A stretch of DNA of 61,179 nucleotides from Lingula anatina (lineage: Eukaryota; Brachiopoda; Lingulata; Lingulida; Lingulidae): NCBI RefSeq assembly GCF_001039355.2, contig NW_019776091.1, positions 299,066 through 360,244 of the forward strand. Direction: 5' to 3'. The notes under the pieces were generated by a model. That model saw only the letters and a program-made list of their open reading frames with translations. It ran no database searches and was not told the DNA's origin. Shown here piece by piece: positions 12,939 to 23,900 of this stretch. Position 1 is the stretch's first letter; each line of letters starts with the position of its first letter. The position numbers and the translations under genes are program-made.

Positions 12939-13216
12939 TTAATGTGTCTGCTGTTAACACACTGTACTGACACTACTGGATATCTTAATGTGTCTGCTGT
13001 TAACACACTGCACTGACACTACTGGATATCTTAATGTGTCTGCTGTTAACACACTGCACTGACACTACTGGATATCTTAATGTGTCTGCTGTTAACACAC
13101 TGTACTTACACTACTGGATATCTTAATGTGTCTGCTGTTAACCCACTGTACTGACACTACTGGATATCTTAATGTGTCTATTGTTAACCCACTGTACTGA
13201 TACTACTGGATATCTT
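12939..13216 (+). repeat. 46-bp satellite array, right part
   Basis: About six more units continuing the array at 10447-10842, ending at GATATCTTGC where a SINE fragment begins. A further partial unit lies at 13479-13520, after the SINE. Confidence 0.9.
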
Positions 13217-13320
13217 GCATCCTCCCCAGGGAGGTGAGAACGTCTATAGAGTGTAATTGGGCAAATATGACCAGGCTTCTCTCACATACATACATTTCAT
13301 TCAAATAATAAATAAATAAA

Positions 13321-13399
<79 letters not shown>

Positions 13400-13438
13400 G
13401 TAAAACTTCAACCTTTGGGTTGTAATATTCCAATAAAG

Positions 13439-13469
<31 letters not shown>

Positions 13470-13478
13470 TATTATTAA
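13217..13478 (+). mobile_element. 5'-truncated SINE with internal (TA)n expansion
   Basis: Shares CTCCCCAGGGAGGTGAGAAC, GACCAGGCTTC, TTCAACCTTTGGGTTG and CCAATAAAGATT plus an (ATT)n tail with the full SINE at 37553-37820. The tRNA-related head is missing. A TA tract has grown to about 75 bp inside it (13322-13396). Confidence 0.82.
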
Positions 13479-13699
13479 TGTGTCTGCTGTTAACCCACTG
13501 TACTGACACTAGTGGATATCTAAATATTTCTATGAACTATGAATAAGCTATTCAAATTTCTAATTTCAAGAGGGGACCAGAAATCAAAGAGGGGTCAGGA
13601 TCTCCTTAATTGACCCTCACCCTTTAATCGGCCACTGTGTTTGTTGTTAACTCACTGTACTGACAAACCAGCTAGTTATCGATTTAGTAGTTTCAAAAT

Positions 13700-14507
13700 T
13701 TTAACGCCATTAGGTCTAATAAAATTGATCACTTAACTTTCGGTTCTCACCGGTCACATTTCTGTAAACTTACATGTACCTTACTTGTTTGCCCGCCAAA
13801 TCGTTTTCCCCGTAGGCGTTGGCTATCTTTATCGTCTTCTATTAGCGAATCATAGCCTTCACAAATACGCCATTACTTCGTAAACACTGAGCAAAAATAG
13901 CAATAGGAAATTCCAGTGCCAAATACGTGGAACTATCAAATGCAGTTTCACTTTGCTTTTCAACAAAGCACATGGAAATTCCACAAGTTTCGATCGATTC
14001 ACTAATAGAGGTCGCTTATTGCAGTCTATAAACAGAGGTCACATCACAGGCCCGTAGCCATGGGGGTTCAGGGGGTTCGAAAGAACCGCCCCTTTTGGTG
14101 GGAAAAGGTCCACTCTGGGTAAAATTTGATCTAGGTACATGAAGTTTTTATGCAAAAAGGTCCACTTTTTCAGAAAAAGAACCCCCCTTTTGAAATTGCT
14201 GGCTACGGCCTGCATCAGGTTACAAAATGGCGTCAAGTTGTCATCTCAGCCAGACCTAGCGCCAAAGACAGTTGATTGTGTTCAAACCCTTTAAACGGAC
14301 ATCTGCAATGGATTTGATTAAGGATCAGTCTAATGCACCTGTTATTTATAGTGCTAGGTTTTCCAAGTCCAGCTGATCATACCTTTACGCCGTGCAGGTG
14401 TATGACCTGGGCTACGGACAACTGTCCCCAAATTCTGACATTGACGACTCTGACAATGTATCCCATCCTTAACTCCAATTATGAACTGCCCAAAATTCAC
14501 AAGATCC
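13700..14507 (+). repeat. Repeat block, paralogue of 9260-9900
   Basis: Close match to 9260-9900, including TCGTTTTCCCCGTAGGCG, TTCGATCGATTCACTAA and AAAATGGCGTCAA. Two MITEs (14047-14212 and 14508-14675) are absent from the other copy, which allows their boundaries to be read. Confidence 0.8.
14047..14212. mobile_element. 166-bp MITE, CAGGCCCGTAGCC termini
   Basis: Inverted ends CAGGCCCGTAGCCA and TGGCTACGGCCTG. CATCA occurs on both sides (14042-14046 and 14213-14217) but once in the paralogous empty region near 9625. A 5-bp duplication is the simplest reading. Confidence 0.82.
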
Positions 14508-14675
14508 GGAATTTATAAATGAATAAGTTTATATATTGTGCTTAAAATGAGTCAGATATTCAGTCAGTATATGGATGAGTAAGGAGAAAAAAGACGCTCT
14601 GAAGTAAACCGTAGGCCTAATAAGAGTATATTCAATTAGAAGTACAATATATAAACTAATTCATTTATAAATTCC
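14508..14675. mobile_element. 168-bp AT-rich MITE with ~35-bp inverted ends
   Basis: GGAATTTATAAATGAATAAG at the left is mirrored by CTAATTCATTTATAAATTCC at the right, with complementarity continuing about 35 bp inward. Non-coding. No clear target duplication was read. Confidence 0.75.
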
Positions 14676-15000
14676 ACATTTTGTAGTATACCTTCAGACT
14701 TAGCTTACAGAGGAGACGAGCCTTATGTTACATCCAACTTAGATGCCCCCCCCCCCCACACCCGAGTGACTGAGACAACACTGCTATACATCTATATTGT
14801 GTGAGCTTATAAGCTATAGAGGCCGACAAAAATTAACCGGGTGCAATTGGCATCGTGTAGTGGAGTATGAGTGGTTATAGGCCTACTGAAGCTGAAAAGA
14901 AAAAAAGCAGAGTAGGCCTACGTATGCAGATGATCGAAGTTGTCGGCTACTGGTTGCCAAACTCCAAAACTTTTACAATTAAATAAATTAGCATATACCT

Positions 15001-15093
15001 CAGGGGCGGGCCCAGGATTATTTGAAGGGGGGGGGGGTCCGCGGATATGAAGCCGCCAGGACCCCCTGACCCCCCCTTCCAAATCCACCACTG
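15001..15093. mobile_element. Short hAT-like MITE
   Basis: Left end CAGGGGCGGGCCCAGGATT and right end AAATCCACCACTG are the two ends of the common CAG-(G/T)GG hAT-like MITE type. The interior is G-rich then C-rich. No flanking duplication was found. Confidence 0.6.
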
Positions 15094-16640
15094 TATCTGT
15101 AACTTTGTATGAAATTAGAACCACAGTTAATTCAAAAGTTTTAGGTTATTGATAATGGTATATAATACATGACCTCGACGAGATATTAAATATCTCAAAT
15201 AATGATATACATATTTATTTATATTATTTTATCTTCAATGACGAATTGCAACCATCTTTTAATTAATTGATTTAAATATCAAAATTGATGTTTCACATTA
15301 AATTAAATTACAACAGGCGAATGTAAAGCCCAAGCTCTTTCACATGCATTCTGTGCCTGTACGGGTTGGTAATGAAAGAGATATATAAATTGAAATAAAT
15401 AGATACATAAAGCCTTTGTGGTTAACTCACAGCTAATGTGAAGTTCGTCAGTCTTGGTGGCAATTTGCTATTTGAAATATTAACCAGGCAAAACAATATC
15501 ACTGTAATTGTTTCATTCAGTTTTATTCAAAAAGACTCCTAAGATCGGCTAGCAATTTGGCCAGGAAAAAAAGTGTCATATCTCTTAATTGAAAATCGGT
15601 TGTTTTTCTACGACATAAACTTATAACAAACAGTTTTAAAAAGGAAGCAATGGTCAGAATAATAAATCATAGAATGAACTCCATTAATTAAACGGGTTTT
15701 TAAAAAGCTCATACTGGTATGCTGATATGTCCAATAATAACTGCAACGGTTTTAAGGAAAGCATCGTTCAAACAGCAATAAGACTAGGTTTTCTTGTTTG
15801 GTTTTGACCCTTAGCAAAATGAAAATATGCAGCAGTGTATACTGCATATGTGTGGCACACTCTAGAGTGTGCAGTAGGCAAGTTTGTAAAGTGTGCATAA
15901 GTGTGCGGTCTGCACATTTTCATAAGTACAGATAGTGTGCAGAAAGTGTGCAAGAGACTTAGTTTTTCAACAGAAGTGTTCAGAAAGTGTCCAATAAACT
16001 TACAATTTGATCAGGAGTTTGCCACAAATGTGCAGATTTTTTTTAATCAGGAGTGTGCAACAAGTGTACAGGAACTTAAAAAATTGAAGGTGTGTGTGTT
16101 GAGTGCACAGCAAACTTCAAATTTCATCAAGTGCATGCTATTTCAGAGTAATGACCTTATCATTTGATTATTTAACATGTACCAAAACAAGATGTAGGGC
16201 CTACATGTACTGCCGTTGACAATTACACAAACAAAATACTTCAACACACATTTTACTTGTGTGTTATCCATCAATTACAAATAATCAATGTTTATATAGA
16301 ATTTTATTACCATATTTTAATGTGGCAAGTACACTATGATAATAATACACTATTGTGAGCTATAATGTGTATTTATATTACAGGCCAGATAGAAACCAGA
16401 CAGATTTAAAATCAGCTCAGGTGAAATTAAAATCTATTTCTTTTTGTGCGTATGCAGTTTTAGCTTTTCCTTTGAAAACAAACTGCCAAATTAGGCCAAC
16501 AAACAATTACATTATGTAAAGCTTGATATATTGTATTTCTCTAACAAACTGTTGTTTTCTTCACTCAAAGTATGAGAATAAGGCACCGTTCACATGAAAA
16601 ATCCAAATTCCAAAAATCCAAAAATCCATTGGCGGTATCT
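15094..16640. other. No gene seen; decayed minisatellite at about 15840-16090
   Basis: Mostly AT-rich. Around 15840-16090, scattered AGTGTGCAGAAAGTGTGCAA units resemble the families at 5249 and 19830, without their conserved tail. The 88-aa ORF here is repeat-derived. Confidence 0.5.
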
Positions 16641-16641
16641 A

Positions 16642-16780
16642 GTGATCACGGGCTGTGCCCTGAATACCCCGTGGCGTAATTAACTAGCAACGCCAGCAAG
16701 TTACTTTCAAAGCTGTAATTAATTCTCGCTCTGGTAGTTAATAACGCCTTGGGGTATTCAGGGCACAGATCGTGATCACG
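16642..16780. mobile_element. ~139-bp palindromic MITE
   Basis: GTGATCACGGGCTGTGCCC and the following CTGAATACCCC are repeated in inverted form at GGGGTATTCAGGGCACAG and CGTGATCAC, giving arms of about 45 bp. No ORF. Confidence 0.8.
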
Positions 16781-16879
16781 TAAGTTTAACAACATCTAAT
16801 CAACCCTTTAAACTCATTCACTAAATCACAACTTTTGCAATGCCATACCCACCATTAAAAAATAAGATTATTATCAGGA

Positions 16880-17890
16880 TGTATCAAAACAGTCATGAAA
16901 TCTAGGATTATGGTACATTAAACATTACTTTAACCAGTGCCAGTTATTTTTCACAAAAAGATAAAAACACAGTATATAATGTATTTTTACTATTTTTATG
17001 ATGATATTCACTAAATTCACATTTCTTCTTTTCTGTTGAAGGTCAACCTTATCTAGCTTAGTCAGACTTTACTTGACTTTTGGCTGATTTAAAAAATGAA
17101 ATTTCAATCCTGCCTAATATATATAATGTAATGTAACGTAAAAGTAAATGAACATTAAGGGTATAGAACTGTCCCCATAGAGGGTGGGAAACAAGGACAA
17201 TTTGAAATTAATATATTTAAAGATACATTTTAAAGCATATGCTCCATCACACTTTCAGGACATCTAAACAACTTAGTTTAATGAGGCTTTGGTATAACCT
17301 ACAGGTTTAACAGACAACTGATGTTTGAGAATGCCCTACTCCACCAGCCATGACCACAGATTCAACAACTGTGACTTTCTTTTGTTGGCCTGGCACCTAT
17401 TATTAGGTCATTATTCCTGTAGCTATTGTTACACCAATTACAGTAACCACCTATTTGGTGTTATCAGATGTGTGGTCTAAGTCTGTTTATATGAGACAAG
17501 CAACAAATGAGTGAAGACTGTATTATCAAGCCAGTTCAAATTATTCAGGATCATAGTGGAAGAGTACAGAAAATTGGGTTGAAGAAAGTATGTATTACAA
17601 TAATGCATTGGATCATTTGGGCATCCAATCAAATTGAAAATGAGATAATTTATCTTATTTGTAGTGTTCATTGTAAATATTATATCTACATTGCATTAAA
17701 TAAGTTATAATTTATAATGCATACTTCCCTTTTAGAGCCAGAAAAAGACAAGGGTACAGAATGCAATCACTGTTTAGTCTCTTCATTTCTAATAAAACTA
17801 TGATCAGTTGCTCATCAAAATGTTTCTTCAAATGCAATTGAAAAAAACATTCTCATTGCTTTTAAGTTTTTGTTTTGGGTTTATTAAACA
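16880..17890 (+). repeat. Duplicated segment (paralogue of about 46985-48290)
   Basis: Collinear, same-strand similarity to 46985-48290 for about 1 kb, including CACCTATTATTAGGTCA, GTGTTATCAGATGTGTGG, ATGCATTGGATCATTTGGGC and TTCCCTTTTAG before a lysine-rich stretch. The right-hand copy has an RTE inserted. Splice-like GTATGT and TTCCCTTTTAG sites are kept in both copies, so the unit may derive from a gene, but reading frames are not preserved. Confidence 0.7.
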
Positions 17891-18114
17891 TTATCTACAT
17901 AATTTTATCTGTCTCTTTCTGTGTTTCTAGAACAAATGGATACTTGGTGAATAATTGTTTATTTCAGGTGATCCTAGAGAGTAGACAACATACGGAACCT
18001 GATCTTGCTGTAATTATCTATAGTTGGTGGCTCGTTAAAACTCTCAAAGTGTATAAAAAATCAAGTACCTTTGTGATAAAAAAGTTATTTGAGAGTTTTT
18101 TTTTTTTTTTTCAG

Positions 18115-18176
18115 CCCATAAGAACCGTCAGCAACAGTTTCTTTTGAAGATTCTCTACTTGAAAGAGCTATGTAGA
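18115..18176 (+). CDS. Candidate internal exon, unknown protein
   Basis: A 62-nt open segment between a strong acceptor (14 T then CAG) and a donor (AGA/GTAAGT). One frame reads HKNRQQQFLLKILYLKELC, a plausible helical segment, with two bases completing an upstream codon. No neighbouring exon could be joined with certainty and no family is recognised, so it may be a chance or relic exon. Confidence 0.3.
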
Positions 18177-18619
18177 GTAAGTTTTATATGCAAAGAGAAC
18201 CACACATTCTGTAAGTTGATTATAGCATTCAATATTACTTAAAGTTTTGTTATTATTATTAAGTATGGAATTGATTGTAATTTCAAAATCTTCATAATTT
18301 TGTGACCTGTTTCTTTTTACCTCTAACTTTTGTTTTTTTTTCAAAGGCTATGGAATGACCCTAGTTGGGGCTACTTGCATCAATCAATTCAAAGATATTA
18401 ACCGACTCCAGAGATGTGAGAAATGTATTCTTCAAAGGGGTTTTAGCAGTTAAGTTCTTTGAAATTGGCAAAACTGTGTTTATCTATTTCTAAGTCATTC
18501 ATTTACCTCTTTTATATGGACAATTTTAACATTACTTTATTGGTTTTAGAACAATTTTGATTTATTGTTTAAACAATAACATGCTAATTGAAATCTATCT
18601 ATAATAGAGTTCTATCTCG

Positions 18620-19270
18620 ACCATTGAGCAATCAACTCGTCGTTGTCAGAACTCCTTAGCTCACAATAGTGACACGCAGGTGACTGTCCTTACCACCTTA
18701 CTGTGCCGCTATCAGTAAGCAACACCACCACTTAAGCGAGATACTTTCGTGGTCTCACTGTGATCTGCCTAGCAGATACACACATACAAAGGCGAGACAC
18801 CTTTGTAAGGACGAGACGTCCTCGCACACAAGTGCACGTACAATCTGCGTAAGCAGACACACACTCACAAAGGCGAGACACCTTTGATGAGAACCGGGTT
18901 CTCTCCACCGGGAGAAAACCACTTGCTGCTATACAGCATTGACCACCCCCTCACTTTTTCCTTTTTTTTTTTTTTCTGTCGGACTCTGCAGCTGATGAAG
19001 GTCACTTGTTGACCGAAAAGCGCTTTTTCTTTGGTCACTTTCATACAGAGGTGAGACGCCTCTCTCTACACCACGCTGAGGTGAGACGCCTCATGCAGTA
19101 CGCTGTACACAGCTACGCACACACTCTCCATCATATATAGCTTTAATCTGATATATCAAATCACTCCCTCACACATACGTAACGACGGAAAACATAGAGA
19201 TTTTGAGCATTAAATCTCAACCCCGAGCGTCCCACTAACAAGCTCACAGCTCTTAACTAGGGGCGCTGTC
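18620..19270 (+). other. Array of short hairpins with GAGAC loops; hammerhead-like core
   Basis: A dense series of short inverted repeats. Five hairpins share a loop containing GAGAC but have different paired stems: CAAAGG/CCTTTG (18787-18805 and 18868-18886), AGGAC/GTCCT (18808-18822), AGAGG/CCTCT (19047-19063) and TGAGG/CCTCA (19077-19093). Other stems are ATCTGC/GCAGAT (18763-18777), TCTGC/GCAGA (18844-18857) and GAGAACC/GGTTCTC (18889-18903). The sequence is more GC-rich than its surroundings and has no coding frame. Stem changes that keep pairing suggest a selected structure. The nature of the element is unknown. Confidence 0.6.
18992..19018 (+). ncRNA. Hammerhead-ribozyme-like core motif
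   Basis: CTGATGA, one extra A, then GGTCA-CTTGT-TGACC (a perfect 5-bp stem), then GAAA: the order and spacing of the conserved hammerhead core with stem II. The extra A between core and stem II is non-canonical. I could not identify the partner strand for stem I or a clear UH cleavage site, so activity is unproven. Penelope-like elements carry related hammerhead motifs, making a retroelement origin possible. Confidence 0.4.
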
Positions 19271-19829
19271 AAAACACACGTACCCAGGGGCCCAGCTTTG
19301 GATCGTGTTATTTTGATCTGAGGTAGTTTAACTAAGGCATGAGCCGACCACCCCCAAACATTGAAATGATATTTTTCTTCTTTCGGTTGGATATTAAGAT
19401 TTTTAGGATAGTTCTAGCATATTATAAATTTTGTTTATATTTTTAATGACCTAATAATGTTCTTTTTCTTTAAGATGGAGGAAACGGGACAGATGGGATG
19501 AACAGGGCAGGTGGAGACGGGTCCAATTCTGAAAATTTTGTTCGATTCATATTTTATTAACAAAGTACAATATATGACTACAATCTCTTGTTTGTTGTTG
19601 ATATAATATTTTGATTGCTTGTGCTCATTGACAGACCAATTTCCAAGAAAATTGTTACTATTCTTATAAGCCAACATTTCTTATTCATGAAAACATGATG
19701 TTTTCAACTGAATTTACCTAATTAGTCTTGTACAGTTTAAAGATATTTGCATTTGACATCAAATGCAGCCCAACACCTGTATATAAAAAATTAATTTAAA
19801 TATTATTATAAACAATCCGAGTGAATGTG

Positions 19830-20045
19830 AAGGAGGCATGCAGAAAGTGTGCAGGGAGTATGCAGGAAGGTATGCAAAAAGTGTACAGAAGGCATGCAAG
19901 AAGTATGCAGGAGGTGTACAATAAGTGTGCGAAGGTGCATGTATTTTACCATGCAAATGAGGCATGCTGCACATGTGCGGAAATCCTAAATGTGACTATG
20001 CCGCATTTATGCAGAAACTGTGTGAGGAAAGCCTGAAATTTTGCT
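19830..20045 (+). repeat. GTGCAAGAAG-type minisatellite, dispersed family copy 2
   Basis: Units such as GGCATGCAGAAAGTGTGCAG repeat at irregular spacing, followed by the family tail (ATGCAAATGAGGCATGCTGC...AATTTTGCTAAGG) shared with 5249-5510. Confidence 0.78.
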
Positions 20046-20600
20046 AAGGAGATATATGTCAACAACTACCTATATGTTCTACATTAATTACGCCTTTTGA
20101 AAAAAAGAATAACACATATGTTGTATTACTGGTTCTACAAACTTTGAAAACAAAATATGCAGTAAGTATAATTTCATTCAAAATAATCATTAGTAGTACA
20201 TCAAATATAACTATTTTGCTCCTTCATAAAATGAAATAATCGGCAGCTGTTCATGAAGAAAAGACAGTTGTTCTTTGGAATTAATGGTCTACAGAATGCA
20301 TATCATTACCGACCATAGCATCACTATCTGCTAATACGTTGAAACAAAACATTGGTTTCTTTCTTGAAACCTCTCTCAACCAACTAGAATTTACATATTT
20401 TTCCAATATCTGTAATTAGCCCGTGTGAAGAAGTGAAGCTGTAGAACTAGATACCATTTCAAACGGATGGAGGACAAATGTAGTCACGTGTTCCACTTTC
20501 CATTTGCATCTCCAACAAAACCTTGCATAAATCATTTGCATAAATTATATATTTGTCTAAATCAGATCGGGTCTAAATCATGGTACATGACTCTTGGCAG

Positions 20601-20920
20601 TTAACTACTGATATTCAACTTCGAGATTTTGGTGTTGGTCTCCATGTTGTCTATACGTAGTTGATCCTCAATGTAGTCCTCGGCACTTCCAGTCATCTGT
20701 TTGAGGGCGTTAAATGCAAGGATGTCCAATCTGGGGTCAATGGAGGTCTCGGACTCGTAGTTCTTCACGGGTTGGACGTGATTACTCTGTATGCCGAATG
20801 CATCACCGATTTCTTTCACTTTCTTTTCAATCACAGGACTGTGAAATACCAAAGATGGGTCGTCAGCTACGTCCTCGGATACCTTGTCCACCTTGGTCAG
20901 GATCACATGGACCGGGATAT
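20601..20920 (-). CDS. IFI44-like exon 6: G4 motif and C-terminus
   Basis: The exon follows the acceptor TTTGGCAG and runs to a TAA at 20603-20601. The joined codon gives DIPVHVILTKVDK, the G4 guanine-specificity motif. Next come VFHSPVIEKKVKEIGDAFG and a C-terminal segment (DPRLDILAFNALKQM) typical of IFI44-like proteins. A Met lies just upstream in the same frame but precedes the acceptor, so an independent ORF start is unlikely. No clear poly(A) signal was located downstream. Confidence 0.9.
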
Positions 20921-23900
20921 CTGCCAAAGTTTAAACTACAGTGAATATGTTTTCCTGCTCTTAAAGCAATATTTGTACACACTGATCTGTGGTCAAGACA
21001 GCAAGACAAAGGCACCTTCAAATAATCAAGTCTACTGGTACCCATATGCTAAATGAGGCGAGGCTCAGATATGTTACCCATGGGACTTCTCTCTTCCACC
21101 CCTTGGCTTAATTAATTATTTATATTCAACCAAGGAAGGCCGATTTTACTTACATTTCAACCTACCCTTCAACTATGTGGAGTAACATGTTTCAGCACCC
21201 TTTAAAAAGGGTATGACGTTCAGAGAGGCGATGCCGCCTCTGGATATTGCACCACCAGCTGGAGTAAGCTCATTCGTATGGAAAACCAAAAACTAAGGGA
21301 CACAACCATCAGTGTTGTGTTTGACAAGCTCTACAAAATGCAATAAACAAGACAAGAAATATACCCCCCCCCCCAAAAAAAAAAAAATCAGTGTATCATA
21401 TATGTTGAAAAAAAAGGAATATGCCATTTTTGGAAATACAAGATATGGAAAATTTGCAAAGTACAGTTTATGGTGTAATGTTAGTCAAAGGTCTATTTTA
21501 AGGTCACAGATTGCCAGTATATGACCTCCTGTTCAAGTTCAATAGTTACTATGGGTGTATCTCTCCCAGCAGGCATAGTCGCGTTGGATCAATGGTGAAA
21601 ACAGGTTGAATCACCGTTGATCTACCTAAATTCAACGTAAAATCAACGTTGATCCAGCCACCCCAGCAGGCAAACGACATTGATTCTACGTTGATTCAAC
21701 GTTGATCCACCAAAATTAACGTTGATTCTACGGTGAATCAATGTCGTTTGTCTGCTGGGACTTCAAAACACCGTCATAATGTGACGTTGACTCAACATTG
21801 TATTTTGGTCATTGGCACAACCTTGCAAACATGGATTGTAATTTAAAATATTAATTATTGAAAACGTGATACTTTGTTTATCAATACTGTAACTAACTTT
21901 ATCAAAATAATAAAAAAGCGTTTTAAAAGTAAAAGTGACAGTTGTTTTGTGTATTTAGTGAACTAGTGAATTTTCTTAACTTGTTATTCAGAAATACATT
22001 CCAATAAACTGAATTCCTTGCAAGGTCAGCTAACACTAAGCCCCCATTTCCAGATATTAGATCGATCTACTTTAGATCGACCTTAACTCCCTGGGGGTTC
22101 ACGCTAAATAGCTGTCAGCCGAGCGGACACGAAAGTTAATTACCCCCTTACAGCTTGTAGTAGGCGGGACGGATATTTAAGCCGAATTATCTGACAGTAA
22201 TCTTGTGAGACTCCCCACGGGGATAGATCGATCTAAAAGCTCTGGGAATACGCCCTAGGATGAATAAGTTATTGTAAATGTGATGGAGTGAAGTTAATAA
22301 AGAACATTTCAGGTCATTTTAATGTCTTTTCATGCAAGAATGTTGTCTAACAACTGGGGTTGATACAATGTTGTTATCTGACCTTGAGTCAACTTTCAAA
22401 TCCATTGTCAAGTAGTGTTAGTTCATGGTAACAAGTGTCTGACATGTGCAGAGGAGTTTATTGTAATATATATTGTTCTTATTGTTACATTATATTAAAT
22501 CTAACTCTGTATCCAAGTAGTAAATATACTGTACCAAGACAGGTATTGATGATGTGCACAGGTCATATATTCCAGAATAAGCCATTACCACTAATTTATA
22601 ACTTTTATTTTTGTTTCATATGTTATTCATGAAAGAGTTCATGAAATATTATTTTAAGTTGTTAAATCGTGATCTTATTCTTTTTATATTAAAAAAAATG
22701 AATAATTTGGGTAAAATTGGTCTTCCACTTCTTTTTTGCATTTTTCCTTTACTACAAAATTATTTTGGAACAGTTGCAGCATTAGAAATTAAAATAAATA
22801 GCAATCTGAAAGAAGAATTTTGCATAATGGGGTATAACAGCCCGCTTGGCGCCAGATGTCGCTAGTGTGAATTCAGTCCTTCCACAGTCGCCAATTTGGA
22901 AATAACACACGTGGGACTGTGGCACTGCTCATAATAAACATGCCGCAGTATTGTTGTGTACCTGAATGTCAACGTCGGCAATGTGGGTACAATTTTCCTG
23001 AGGATTCAGGGCTTCGTTTGAAGTGAAGGGTTGTCCATGTCAACACACCATCCATGTTAAAGGGACAGTCACAACTTGACCCAGGCACAGTAATAAGGTC
23101 GGGCGACAAGTTTTTTTTCAGTTGCACTATGGATTGCGCACGCTTGCTCCGCAAGGTGTCGCCTGTGGAGGGGGGGCAGCACAGCCCATGTGGTTACTGT
23201 GACGAAGGTGACAAGTACTTCCGAACATTTTTCATAACTGTCATTATTCCTCATTCTATTCACAAATTTGATATTTACGGCAATGGAAAATGTGGCACTG
23301 GCAAAAGTGGGTCTAGGTGCGTTGACGGGCCGCACAGGTGTCCCCAACATTAACCGCTGCCAGAGAATCCCGAAGCATTAAACTACACAACCTGTAGATA
23401 TTGGAAATTTGGCCAAAGTTAAGCAAATGAGGCTTTAATAGATTTGGGTAGAAATAGAGAGGAATGTCCAGTGACATGCCAAACCCCTAAGTTTAAGTCT
23501 TGGCCTTTGACACCTGTAACGCACCCCTTAGTCAAGAATCTGAACAAATCAACGTTGGGTAGGTATGCTTTGTTTTCTACCGGCGTTTTTGTGATTTTAT
23601 CAACTTGATTGTCCAGTGCCAGACCTTTTGTTCCCAGGTACTAGTAGCAAACTTTATCAGATAACAATCTGACACAGCGCCGTAAACCCAGTTATCAATG
23701 CTGTCGTCTTTACCTGTATCTCTACCGGTATTATACCAGTGGTACGTCCGATATATATCAGTAAGGAAATATGCTGTGATGCTTATATTTATTTGTAATA
23801 CGTTAGCATCAACCTGTTCATAAAAACTTGGAACCTTTCAGTATTATTACACAATAACAGTATATTGACATCATGGGAGTTGTTATGATTAAATGCTTAG

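Larger units (their letters stand above)
21565..22435. mobile_element. CCCAG-ended element, copy 2, interrupted by two MITEs
   Basis: Begins CCCAGCAGGCATAGTCGCG and follows the 5747 element (GATCTACCTAAATTCAACG, CGTCATAATGTGACGTTGAC, GAATTCCTTGCAAGGTCAGC) in the same order. It is interrupted by insertions at 21662 and about 22039. The right end (TTGTTATCTGACCTTGAGTC...) fades near 22430 without a readable terminus. Confidence 0.82.

Noticed and set aside
10447-13216. CRISPR-like regular direct repeats
   Set aside because: Units are contiguous 46-mers with no unique spacers, in an animal genome: a satellite.
20661-21056. Plus-strand 131-aa ORF
   Set aside because: Mostly antisense of IFI44-like exon 6; no domain.
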